A program made the position numbers and the translations under genes. 10,425 nt of DNA from Sphingomonadales bacterium UBA7473 (GTDB lineage: Bacteria > Pseudomonadota > Alphaproteobacteria > Sphingomonadales > Sphingomonadaceae): positions 627-11,051 of the forward strand of contig DLOX01000140.1 of NCBI GenBank assembly GCA_002478575.1, written 5' to 3'. The notes under the pieces were generated by a model that saw only the letters and a program-made list of their open reading frames with translations, was not told the origin of the DNA and made no database searches. Each line of letters begins with the position of its first letter. The first letter of the stretch is position 1. This document shows positions 1-6,992 of the stretch, one piece after another.

Positions 1-602
1 TGAGCGAAGGCCTGATTGCAGCGCACGGCGATGTTGAGAAGCTGATGCCCTTCCTTCACCTACCCGTCCAATCAGGCAGCGACCGTATCCTTAAGGCCAT
101 GAACCGCAGTCATAGCACGGCAAGTTACCTGAGCATCATTGACCGCATTCGCAAGGTACGCCCCGATATCGCCATGTCAGGCGATTTCATTGTCGGCTTC
201 CCCGGTGAGACAGACGCGGAATTTGAAGACACGCTGCGCATTATCGAGCGGGTCAATTATGCGCTGGCCTTCAGCTTCAAATATTCATCGCGGCCCGGAA
301 CGCCCGCTGCAGACATGGACGGTCATATCGCGCCAGAGGTGATGGACGAACGGCTGCAGCGGCTGCAAGCTTTGCTCAACGCCCAGCAATATGCGTTTAA
401 CGAGGCAAGCGTTGGCCTCCACACCAGCATCTTGCTTGAGCGCAATGGTAAGCTCCCGGGGCAGAAAGTGGGCAAAACGCCATGGCTACAATCCGCTCAT
501 TTGGTGACGGATGCACCGATTGGCAGCTTGCTTGAGGTGGAATTGGTTTCCGCTGGCGCAAATTCGCTAGCAGCCGTCGAATTGTCTTCGATCTCCGCTT
601 GA
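1..602 (+). CDS. miaB: tRNA-2-methylthio-N6-dimethylallyladenosine synthase MiaB, C-terminal part (5' end outside window)
   Basis: The frame is open from base 3 to the TGA at 600-602, so the gene begins upstream of the window. MiaB is a radical-SAM enzyme that adds a methylthio group to i6A37 of tRNAs reading UNN codons. The visible part holds the end of the radical-SAM barrel, with the family motif MPFLHLPVQSGS near base 45 and SGDFIVGFPGET near base 177. It finishes with a TRAM-type RNA-binding domain, roughly the last 60 residues (VGLHTSILLERNGK, then a beta-rich tail). The cysteines that bind the iron-sulfur clusters lie outside the window. The next gene, phoH, starts 48 bases downstream in the same direction, an order common in alphaproteobacteria. 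RimO and MtaB are related, but the sequence and the phoH neighbour favour MiaB. Confidence 0.95.
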   Translation, partial: SEGLIAAHGDVEKLMPFLHLPVQSGSDRILKAMNRSHSTASYLSIIDRIRKVRPDIAMSGDFIVGFPGETDAEFEDTLRIIERVNYALAFSFKYSSRPGTPAADMDGHIAPEVMDERLQRLQALLNAQQYAFNEASVGLHTSILLERNGKLPGQKVGKTPWLQSAHLVTDAPIGSLLEVELVSAGANSLAAVELSSISA

Positions 603-650
603 ACCTTATCCTTTTGCCCGTCATGTATGGGCCAAAGGAGTGATTGCACA

Positions 651-1649
651 ATGGCGCGCAAGCAGGTTCAGGCAGAAGCAGGTGAACGGGGCCGGATCGA
701 ATTGATGTTCGATAAACCCCAGCTGCTGGGCCCTCTGTTTGGCCAATATGATCAGCATTTGGTGGCGCTGGAAAATGCGCTAGGCGTCTATATTGCGGCG
801 CGTGGCAATCGCCTCCAGATCGAAGGTGAAGCCGCCAGCACGGCCCGTGCCCGCGATGTGCTTTATGCGCTCTACAATCGCTTGGTGCGCGGCGAAGATA
901 TTGATGGCGGCGATGTGACTGCTGCCATCACCATGTCCGCTGAACCCACATTGGAAGGCATTGTGCGCCATGAAGTGAACGGCTCAGCGCCGATCATGAT
1001 CCGCACGCGGAAGAAAACCATCGTTCCGCGCACGCCAACCCAGATCCGTTATATGGAAGCGTTGGTTTCCAACGATGTAATCTTCGCGCTGGGGCCAGCA
1101 GGCACTGGCAAAACCTATTTGGCCGTGGCGCAAGCCGTCGCCCAGCTGATCACGGGAAGCGTTGATCGCTTGATCCTCTCTCGCCCCGCGGTTGAAGCTG
1201 GAGAGCGCTTGGGCTTCTTGCCGGGCGACATGAAAGAGAAGGTCGATCCTTATCTCCGTCCGCTTTATGATGCGCTCTACGATTGCTTGCCGGCTGAACA
1301 AGTCGAGCGGCGAATCGCAAGCGGAGAGATTGAGATTGCCCCCATCGCCTTCATGCGCGGGCGGACGCTGGCCGATAGCTTCATCATTTTGGACGAAGCG
1401 CAGAACACCACGGCCGGGCAGATGAAGATGTTCCTCACCCGCTTTGGCATGAACAGCCGCATGGTTGTGTGCGGCGATCCCAATCAAGTCGATTTGCCAG
1501 ACCCGCGCAATTCGGGGCTTGCTGATGCTGTGGGGCGCTTGGAAGGCGTTGAGGGCCTTGCAACTGTTCGCTTCACAACGGCCGATGTGGTCCGCCATCC
1601 CATTGTGGGACGGATCGTTGAAGCCTATGAGGGGCCTAACGCCAGTTAA
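651..1649 (+). CDS. phoH: PhoH-like ATPase (YbeZ/PhoH family)
   Basis: This 332-residue protein is a cytoplasmic P-loop ATPase of the PhoH/YbeZ family, thought to act in RNA metabolism together with the endoribonuclease YbeY. Walker A (GPAGTGKT) is at residues 148-155 and Walker B (FIILDEAQN) at 244-252. The conserved family stretches LSRPAVEAGERLGFLPGD and CGDPNQVDLP are also present. A small N-terminal KH-like segment precedes the ATPase core. I chose the ATG at 651 because AAAGGAG sits ten bases upstream at 634-640; an in-frame ATG at 627 lies upstream of that site and is less likely. The length is normal. What is odd is that no ybeY follows: after the TAA at 1647-1649 comes a short frame, a repeat and a convergent operon. 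Confidence 0.95.
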   Translation: MARKQVQAEAGERGRIELMFDKPQLLGPLFGQYDQHLVALENALGVYIAARGNRLQIEGEAASTARARDVLYALYNRLVRGEDIDGGDVTAAITMSAEPTLEGIVRHEVNGSAPIMIRTRKKTIVPRTPTQIRYMEALVSNDVIFALGPAGTGKTYLAVAQAVAQLITGSVDRLILSRPAVEAGERLGFLPGDMKEKVDPYLRPLYDALYDCLPAEQVERRIASGEIEIAPIAFMRGRTLADSFIILDEAQNTTAGQMKMFLTRFGMNSRMVVCGDPNQVDLPDPRNSGLADAVGRLEGVEGLATVRFTTADVVRHPIVGRIVEAYEGPNAS

Positions 1650-1665
1650 CGCTGTTCTCAGCGTT
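1648..1665 (+). terminator. Weak hairpin overlapping the phoH stop codon
   Basis: A perfect 7-bp stem (AACGCTG at 1648-1654, CAGCGTT at 1659-1665) with a TTCT loop begins inside the phoH stop codon. The nearest T-run (TTTTT, about 1675-1679) is some nine bases beyond the stem, so this is not a canonical intrinsic terminator. It may instead stabilise the 3' end of the miaB-phoH transcript. Confidence 0.3.
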
Positions 1666-1824
1666 CGGGTCGAATTTTTCCTATTGGTTACTTTGCGATT
1701 CGTCTAAAAGGGAATGTCGCAGAGCTGCAACAGAATCAGCCAGACAGAAATCTAAAAATCATATCGGGTCCAGGTTTCAGGAGAGGCATAGTTCGTCCAC
1801 GCTTGCCAACACGATAGGTATGAT

Positions 1825-2001
1825 ATGCTTTTTTCACTGTTTGAAAGCCGGGAACGACGCGACCGCGATCGCGTCCAGATTTTAGACCTACAACAAAAAT
1901 ATGGGGACAGGGCAAAGCAGGTTTGTCTCGAACGCGCACGTGATCGCTCGCTGTCTGAGCGGAACCGTACGCATTGGCAGCGGATTGCCCGTAAGATCTG
2001 A
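1825..2001 (+). CDS. Small basic, charged conserved-looking protein, 58 residues, function unknown
   Basis: The frame runs from the ATG at 1825 to the TGA at 1999-2001. The product starts MLFSLFESRERRDRDR, continues with ILDLQQKYGDRAKQV, and ends THWQRIARKI. It looks like a real protein: a short hydrophobic start, then two amphipathic charged helices, with a KYGD...A...RARD...HWxRIARxI pattern. I recall this pattern from very small hypothetical proteins in alphaproteobacteria, but I could not search for it. A weak ribosome site (AGG, 1816-1818) lies six bases upstream. The gene sits between phoH and a dispersed repeat that begins 29 bases after its stop, and it is convergent with the HupE-family gene. 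No enzymatic motif is visible, and its role is unknown. It could be a chance frame, but the residue pattern argues against that. Confidence 0.6.
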   Translation: MLFSLFESRERRDRDRVQILDLQQKYGDRAKQVCLERARDRSLSERNRTHWQRIARKI

Positions 2002-2030
2002 GCGCAGACCAAAGTCTGACGGCTTTGATT

Positions 2031-2122
2031 GAATCGTCATTGCGAGCGTAAGCGAAGCAATCCAGACTGCTCGCCGCTCGCTCTGGATTGCCGCGTCGCC
2101 TTGCTCCTCGCAATGACGATTC
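2031..2122. repeat. Dispersed palindromic repeat (REP-like), 92 bases
   Basis: The ends form a perfect 16-bp inverted repeat: GAATCGTCATTGCGAG at 2031-2046 and CTCGCAATGACGATTC at 2107-2122. Inside, GCAATCCAG and CTGGATTGC pair again around a short centre, so almost the whole element can fold into one long imperfect hairpin. The motif CGTCATTGCGAGCG...GCAATCCAG is a widespread intergenic repeat of alphaproteobacteria. It lies between the stop codons of convergent genes, four bases beyond the HupE-family gene, and could stop transcription from both sides. Confidence 0.85.
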
Positions 2123-2126
2123 AACC

Positions 2127-3104
2127 CTAAATCATTCGTTCGATCAGCCAAAAGCTTGCCATTGATCCAGCGGCATAGCTTACCGCTTTGATGGCCGCTG
2201 CGCTGTATCGGGGTCCAACGCGCTGCACCAAAGCCAGCACGCCAAGCGTTGCGGCAACGATCATCAACTGCCCTGCCTCAACGCCAAGATTGAACATCAA
2301 GAGCGCAATGGGCACATCGCCTTCTGGCAAGCCCACCTCTTTCAAGGCACCTGCAAAACCGAAGCCGTGAAGCAAGCCAAAAAGAAGCGCGACCACCCAT
2401 GGCGCCCGTTCTGACAAGCGCGGTTCCCCATCGCGCTTCTTGACGCACTCAACCGCCAGAAAAATAATCGACAGCGCAATGATCGCTTCCACTGGCCTCT
2501 GCGGCGATCCGAACAGCCCGAGCGTGGTGCCCACCAACGTGATCGAATGGGCGACCGTGAACGCTGTCACCGCCTTTGCAATCGTCCAAAATCCGGAGAG
2601 GAGAATGACCAGCAACACCACGAACAGCAAATGATCAAAGCCGAGCAAGATATGCTCCACACCGATCATGAAATAGGTGCGGGCGACCTGCCAGCGATCA
2701 GGCTTGGCTTCGATTGTCGCCATGGGCTCTACGGCCGTGAGGCGCAAAGCCTGCACAGGGCGGCCTAAGGGAGACACGCGCACCAAAACATCGGTTTGCG
2801 AAGCGCCAAAGTTTGAAAGCCCAATCTGCGCCCCTGCGACCGTTTGGTTGCACCTCACTTCGGACTTTGAAACCAAAGCGAGCTGCGCCATTTGGCGTTT
2901 TGGTTCGCCAACGGTCAGGCAGCCCTTAGGCAAGATCGGCTGCGTCAGTGGCGTCACTCCACCGCGCAGGGGCGCTTTCCACACCAGCCGCCAGTCCGTC
3001 TCACTTTGCTGCGTGAACTCGATATAACCGGGCCTGAGTTCATCCGCTTTGGCTTGGGACACCAAGCAGAACAGAAGCGCAAGGGCCCAGATCAGCCGGA
3101 TCAT
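2127..3104 (-). CDS. HupE/UreJ-family membrane protein
   Basis: The 325-residue product resembles the HupE/UreJ_2 family, members of which have been linked to nickel or other metal handling; the function of this subgroup is not established. Residues 1-20 form a signal peptide (cleavage after AKA). Residues 21-140 form an external beta-rich domain with a cysteine pair (62 and 85). About six membrane segments follow, roughly 143-172, 175-198, 204-223, 233-254, 263-296 and 303-325. The first carries the family signature GVEHILLGFDHLLF (His151, Asp157, His158); His186, His246 and Glu276 lie in later segments. I chose the ATG at 3104 because it gives the signal peptide directly and overlaps the stop of the upstream isomerase gene (ATGA). 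An in-frame extension to 3188 would bury the signal peptide. No hydrogenase or urease genes are in the window. Confidence 0.85.
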   Translation of the reverse strand: MIRLIWALALLFCLVSQAKADELRPGYIEFTQQSETDWRLVWKAPLRGGVTPLTQPILPKGCLTVGEPKRQMAQLALVSKSEVRCNQTVAGAQIGLSNFGASQTDVLVRVSPLGRPVQALRLTAVEPMATIEAKPDRWQVARTYFMIGVEHILLGFDHLLFVVLLVILLSGFWTIAKAVTAFTVAHSITLVGTTLGLFGSPQRPVEAIIALSIIFLAVECVKKRDGEPRLSERAPWVVALLFGLLHGFGFAGALKEVGLPEGDVPIALLMFNLGVEAGQLMIVAATLGVLALVQRVGPRYSAAAIKAVSYAAGSMASFWLIERMI

Positions 3105-3928
3105 GGCTTTTCGATTCTGATGCGATATCCATCGAGCAAAGCCTGATAGGCCTTCGCTTCCCGATCTTTCGCGGTCGCTGCCCGCCAATCATTTTCGACC
3201 CGTTGCCTGACGCTGGCGAGCGGCGGCAGCGTCCCCGGCGTGACCTTTCGCACGCGGACGAGATGCAAGCCAAATCCAGATTGGATCGGCCCCTGCCAAG
3301 CGCTGCCTTTCAGCGTCGCAAGTGTCGACGCAAACGCGTCGCCAAAGTCGGTTGCGATCCTGCTCTGGTCCTGCTCTTCCATCGAGCGAGCAACGGACAA
3401 AGGATCGCCAAGGCCTTTCCAATCGGCCCCTTGTGCCAAATCCGCCAGCATCGTCTTTGATCGGGCCTGCGCTTGGTCCGGATCATTGGCCATCAGGTAA
3501 ATCTGATCAAAGCTAAAGCGGCTGCCCTCCGCATAGCGGGTTTGGTTCTTCTGATACCAAGCCTGCAGAACGGCATCATCAACCGCTCTATTCTCAACTT
3601 CAGCAGCCGCCAGATATTCCATCTTGGATCGGAGGCGGCGGCGGATGATCGCATCGTCTTGATCAAGCCCCAACCGCAAACCTTCGCGGTAATAAATCTC
3701 TTCCTTCACATAGTCGCGGATCAGGCCATCCAGCTCTTGCGGGCTGGGTTCGCGACGCCAGACTTGCGCCCAATTAGCCGCCAACTGACCGACTTGCTTT
3801 TCGGTGATGGTGATCGTCCGGCTTGTCGGATCAACCTCTTCCCCGCGCCAAGCGAAGAAAGCAAACAGCAACGCCCCGCCGATCAGGAAATGAACGAGCG
3901 GTTCCTTCAACAGCCCTCTAAATTGCAT
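3101..3928 (-). CDS. Membrane-anchored parvulin-type peptidyl-prolyl cis-trans isomerase
   Basis: The 275-residue protein is predicted to be held in the inner membrane by one N-terminal segment (about residues 11-27) with the rest in the periplasm, as in SurA/PpiD-type folding factors. Residues 60-125 form a charged helical chaperone-like region. A PpiC/rotamase-like domain follows at about 135-230, ending in the typical GPIQSGFGLHLVRV (213-226). A helical tail closes the protein. The rotamase core is rather divergent, so isomerase activity is inferred, not certain. The ATG at 3928 shares its A with the TGA of the upstream protease gene (TGATG). A TTG one codon earlier is possible but less likely. 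The stop overlaps the start of the HupE-family gene. This coupling suggests one transcript; the protein may help fold the upstream exported protease or the external domain of the HupE-like protein. Confidence 0.85.
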   Translation of the reverse strand: MQFRGLLKEPLVHFLIGGALLFAFFAWRGEEVDPTSRTITITEKQVGQLAANWAQVWRREPSPQELDGLIRDYVKEEIYYREGLRLGLDQDDAIIRRRLRSKMEYLAAAEVENRAVDDAVLQAWYQKNQTRYAEGSRFSFDQIYLMANDPDQAQARSKTMLADLAQGADWKGLGDPLSVARSMEEQDQSRIATDFGDAFASTLATLKGSAWQGPIQSGFGLHLVRVRKVTPGTLPPLASVRQRVENDWRAATAKDREAKAYQALLDGYRIRIEKP

Positions 3929-6258
3929 CAAAGACCTAGCGCAAAACGGATCGCGATTCCCAAATCATCGCCCAATGCTGCGCGATGGCCCGGCTCGGTC
4001 CGCCAGTAAAGGTTAGTGCCCAAATGCGCGCGACCAAGCGGCACAGACCAGCTAACCTCCCGACTAATCTCGCGGCCCGTGGGGGCAAGCGACAAGAAGC
4101 GCTCAGTCGAGGTCGCGGAAAGCGTCGCATAATCATAGCTGTCGGGCAAAGTCAGGTTCAGCCCGCCGGACGAGATGCGCAAAGGCTGCGCGATCCGGAA
4201 ACCAAGGCGGTCGCCCCGCACCAAGGCACTGCGCCCCTGCACATCGAACGACCAAGCGTTGCTTGCCAATCGATCCGTGCCCAGCCGCACGCCCCCCGCC
4301 GCCATCCGCGTCCAGCCTTGGCGATAAGTGCCACTGACACTCCAGCCCTTGCCGAGCTCCCATCCAAGGCCTGCATCGGCAAAGAGGGTCTGCGCGCCAC
4401 CCTGCCCCGCAAAGCCACCGAGGCGTGCGCCCAGCAGCGTTTTATCTTCACTCAGCCAGGTGAGGCCGCCGGTTAAGCTGAACGGGCCAATGTGACGATC
4501 AGCGCTGAGCGAGACCGCGCCATAGCCCAGTGACTCACGATCTGGTCGGCTGTTCAAGGGGCTGCGAATGAACGCCTCCCCCGTCTCGGCACTCAGACTG
4601 AACCCTGTTCGGCCAAGCGCCGTCCGCAATGCAAAGGCCTGACCAGAACGCTGCTCAAAGCCCCAATCGCCCTGCGCTTGGTTGGCCGCGATGAAGCTGC
4701 CGCTGCGGCGTTCCCCCAAGGCCGAGCGAAGGCCCGATGCCGATTGACGAATGCCAAAGACAACGACCGTATCTTCGCTCAGTTGACGATAGAGCGCGCC
4801 CGCCAAGGCGCGAACCTGCTGCCGCTCATGGGCGCTCAGCAACAGCCGATCTGCAGCACTTGTTCCGCCCTGTTGGCGCAGGGAGAAGGACAAGGCCCCT
4901 CGCCCGCCGCTGATGAAATGCTGATCCGCATCAATCCCCAAATTGCGAGCAAGCTTCGATGGCAAAGACGACTGACCGATGGTCCGCCCCAGATCGAGCG
5001 AATAGGCCCGGCCATAGCTATCCAGCACAACCGCAGATGCCCCCGCCATGGCCGCGTCTCCCATCGGTGCGGAACTTGTGCCGCCCAGCAAAGGATCAAC
5101 CGAAATGCCGCTGGAGGCCAAAGACATTTGCCCCTGCGGCTGGAAAGCGCGGCCAATGTCGAGCGCACCGCGGCCAAAGATCGCGTCCGTCCCCGGTGCG
5201 CCCAAATCGATGGTGCTCCGCAGCAAGAGATCCACAATTTGCCGAGCGCTTAAGTTGGGGAAGGCCTGCGCCAACAAAGCAACCGCTCCGGATATGACGG
5301 GTGCGGAAAAGCTCGTGCCGGAAACCAGCACTCCAGTGCCATTTTCATCGACCGAGAGCACTCGCCGACCAAGCGCCGCGATGTAAAAATTCGCGCCATT
5401 GCCGGCACGGTTTGAGAAAGTCGTTAGCGTCGTGTTGCTGCTGTCCAAAGCACCTGCGATCAACACCAGCCCGCGCGCAACGCTTTCATTGGCGATCTGG
5501 GCAAAGCTATCGGGGTTCGCTGCCGTGGTCGGATCCGTGTCAAAATCATTGCCTGCCGAAATGACGATGATCACGCCCGCCGCAGTCGCACGGTCAATCG
5601 CCAAGCGAAGATTATTGTTCGCAGGGGACCCGCCAAGCGACATGTTGATCACGCGGGCACCATTGGCAACCGCTAGGTCAACGCCCCGCGCGATATCATT
5701 GTCATTATGGCTGCACCCGGCATCAGGCGAAGGATCGGTGCAGCTTCCCGGAGAATCGGATCGCGCGATCAGCAAAGTCGCATTGAACGCGACGCCCAAG
5801 TTTCCAGCATCATTGCGCCCAGCGGCCAAAACGCCTGCGACGGCGGTGCCATGTCCGCCTTCATCGGCGAGGCCTCTACTGCTCGCGACATCGCGCGAGG
5901 CCGGGTGGATGCGGCCGGCAAATTCACTGAGGCTTGACGTAATCCCGCTATCGATCACAGCCGCAATCACCCCTTGGCCGGTTGCCCCCGCATTATAGGC
6001 CACAAGCGCGTTGGATTGGGTCGCGCCGTTTGATCGCTGATATTCCGCCGTGTTGAAATTGGTCGTTGGAGGCGGCGGCGGTGGAGGAGGGGGTGGCGGT
6101 GGAGGCGGCGGCGGGGGTGGTGCAGCAACCGGCGGAGGCGTTGGCGTGGAAGCAACACCGCCTCCGCCACCGCCGCCACAAGCCGAGAGCAACAGGATCG
6201 CGGGGATCATTGCCCCGATCATGAACCGCGTTTTCACCGTCATCCCAACCATCTTCAT
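3928..6258 (-). CDS. Subtilisin-like (S8) serine protease lipoprotein with probable autotransporter-type C-terminus
   Basis: This 776-residue exported protease begins with a lipoprotein signal peptide whose lipobox LLSAC places the lipidated cysteine at residue 27. Seven glycines follow, then a proline-rich tether with 18 consecutive prolines (47-64). The S8 catalytic domain covers about 85-365: Asp103 (VIDSG), His136 (GGHGTAVAG), oxyanion Asn237 (ISAGND) and Ser316 (SGTSFSAP). Two cysteines (173, 182) could pair. After a linker, the last ~280 residues alternate polar and hydrophobic residues in strand-like runs and end in IRFALGL, consistent with an outer-membrane barrel. The layout recalls the subtilisin-like autotransporter lipoproteins SphB1 and NalP, which process surface proteins, though this one is shorter. 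The start is uncertain: ATGs at 6258, 6252 and 6243 all keep the lipobox and none has a clear ribosome site; an extension to 6327 would add a poor leader. First gene of a three-gene operon. Confidence 0.88.
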   Translation of the reverse strand: MKMVGMTVKTRFMIGAMIPAILLLSACGGGGGGGVASTPTPPPVAAPPPPPPPPPPPPPPPPPPTTNFNTAEYQRSNGATQSNALVAYNAGATGQGVIAAVIDSGITSSLSEFAGRIHPASRDVASSRGLADEGGHGTAVAGVLAAGRNDAGNLGVAFNATLLIARSDSPGSCTDPSPDAGCSHNDNDIARGVDLAVANGARVINMSLGGSPANNNLRLAIDRATAAGVIIVISAGNDFDTDPTTAANPDSFAQIANESVARGLVLIAGALDSSNTTLTTFSNRAGNGANFYIAALGRRVLSVDENGTGVLVSGTSFSAPVISGAVALLAQAFPNLSARQIVDLLLRSTIDLGAPGTDAIFGRGALDIGRAFQPQGQMSLASSGISVDPLLGGTSSAPMGDAAMAGASAVVLDSYGRAYSLDLGRTIGQSSLPSKLARNLGIDADQHFISGGRGALSFSLRQQGGTSAADRLLLSAHERQQVRALAGALYRQLSEDTVVVFGIRQSASGLRSALGERRSGSFIAANQAQGDWGFEQRSGQAFALRTALGRTGFSLSAETGEAFIRSPLNSRPDRESLGYGAVSLSADRHIGPFSLTGGLTWLSEDKTLLGARLGGFAGQGGAQTLFADAGLGWELGKGWSVSGTYRQGWTRMAAGGVRLGTDRLASNAWSFDVQGRSALVRGDRLGFRIAQPLRISSGGLNLTLPDSYDYATLSATSTERFLSLAPTGREISREVSWSVPLGRAHLGTNLYWRTEPGHRAALGDDLGIAIRFALGL

Positions 6259-6320
6259 ATTCGCCACTGCTCTGCCCTTATCATAATTGCAGCAATGCCT
6301 CACCCCGGCTAGAGGGCGGC
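6259..6320. promoter_or_regulatory. Divergent promoter region between the protease operon and the HAD-dapD operon
   Basis: Only 62 bases separate the two divergent start codons. The stretch contains CATAAT (6282-6287, plus strand) and, on the minus strand, TATGAT (6285-6280), both resembling -10 boxes, but I found no convincing -35 partner for either. An 11-base interrupted dyad, ATTGC-A-GCAAT (6286-6296), sits next to them and could be an operator. On the plus side, AGAGGG (6311-6316) may serve as the ribosome site for the ATG at 6321. Confidence 0.4.
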
Positions 6321-6992
6321 ATGCCATTCAACCGCGATATTTGGGTCTTTGACCTCGACAATACCCTTTACCCGGCGTCCGCCAACCTCTTTGCCCTGAT
6401 GGATATAAAAATGGGTGAATATGTCGCGCAAATTGAAGGCGTGGATTTGATTGAGGCAAAACGCATCCAAAAGGCCTATTTTCGGGATTATGGCACCACA
6501 CTATCCGGCCTGATGGCGCGGCACAGCATCGATCCCAATCATTATCTCGATTATGTGCATGACATTGATCTGGACGTGCTGACGGCTGACCCTGAGCTTG
6601 CGGCCTCAATCGACGCGCTCCCGGGCCGCAAGCTCGTCTTCACCAATGCCGATTCGGATTATGGCCAGCGGGTCTTGGATCGGCTTGGGCTGGGCCACTG
6701 TTTTGAAGCCATGTTTGACATTCGCGATGCCAATTTTGTGCCAAAGCCAGAGGCCGCACCCTATGATGCCTTTTGCACGCGGCACGACGTCGATCCCGCC
6801 CGTGCCATCATGTTTGAAGATATGGCGCGTAACCTTGCCCCTGCCAAAGCGATTGGGATGGGCACAGTCTGGATCAACAATGGATCGGAACAGGCCGTCC
6901 ATCTTGAAGATGCCAGCCATATCGACCATGAGACCGACGCGCTTGCCCCTTGGCTTGCCGACCATATCATAGCCTTAAGGAGCGCCGCATGA
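6321..6992 (+). CDS. HAD-superfamily hydrolase, pyrimidine 5'-nucleotidase-like
   Basis: The 223-residue cytoplasmic protein carries all four HAD phosphatase motifs. Motif I is DLDNTLYP with nucleophile Asp11 and Asp13. Motif II is Thr108 in VFTNAD. Motif III is Lys142 in VPKPE. Motif IV is Glu166-Asp167 in MFEDMARN. The cap is a small helical bundle between motifs I and II. The overall pattern matches the pyrimidine 5'-nucleotidase group (yeast SDT1-like), which dephosphorylates UMP, CMP or related phosphates, but substrate choice in HAD enzymes is hard to predict. Its stop overlaps the dapD start as ATGA, so the two are likely co-translated; the same pairing recurs in alphaproteobacteria. 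Whether it acts in lysine synthesis or only shares the transcript cannot be told from sequence. The ATG at 6321 starts just before motif I, as expected. Confidence 0.88.
   Translation: MPFNRDIWVFDLDNTLYPASANLFALMDIKMGEYVAQIEGVDLIEAKRIQKAYFRDYGTTLSGLMARHSIDPNHYLDYVHDIDLDVLTADPELAASIDALPGRKLVFTNADSDYGQRVLDRLGLGHCFEAMFDIRDANFVPKPEAAPYDAFCTRHDVDPARAIMFEDMARNLAPAKAIGMGTVWINNGSEQAVHLEDASHIDHETDALAPWLADHIIALRSAA

Noticed and set aside
984..1598. Long minus-strand frame opposite phoH (204 codons)
   Set aside because: It lies antisense to an unmistakable PhoH coding region and its product has no recognisable domain or convincing start.
1736..2151. Minus-strand frames of 86-125 codons between phoH and the HupE-family gene
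   Set aside because: Much of each is translated repeat DNA or antisense to the 58-residue frame; the phrases they contain are typical artefacts of dispersed palindromes.
3985..5998. Several long plus-strand frames opposite the protease gene
   Set aside because: They mirror the codon pattern of the S8 gene, are rich in Arg/Pro/Ala, and have no domains; the protease has a complete catalytic set.
6050..6286. Plus-strand glycine-rich frame (18 consecutive Gly)
   Set aside because: It is the reverse complement of the polyproline tether and lipoprotein glycines of the protease.
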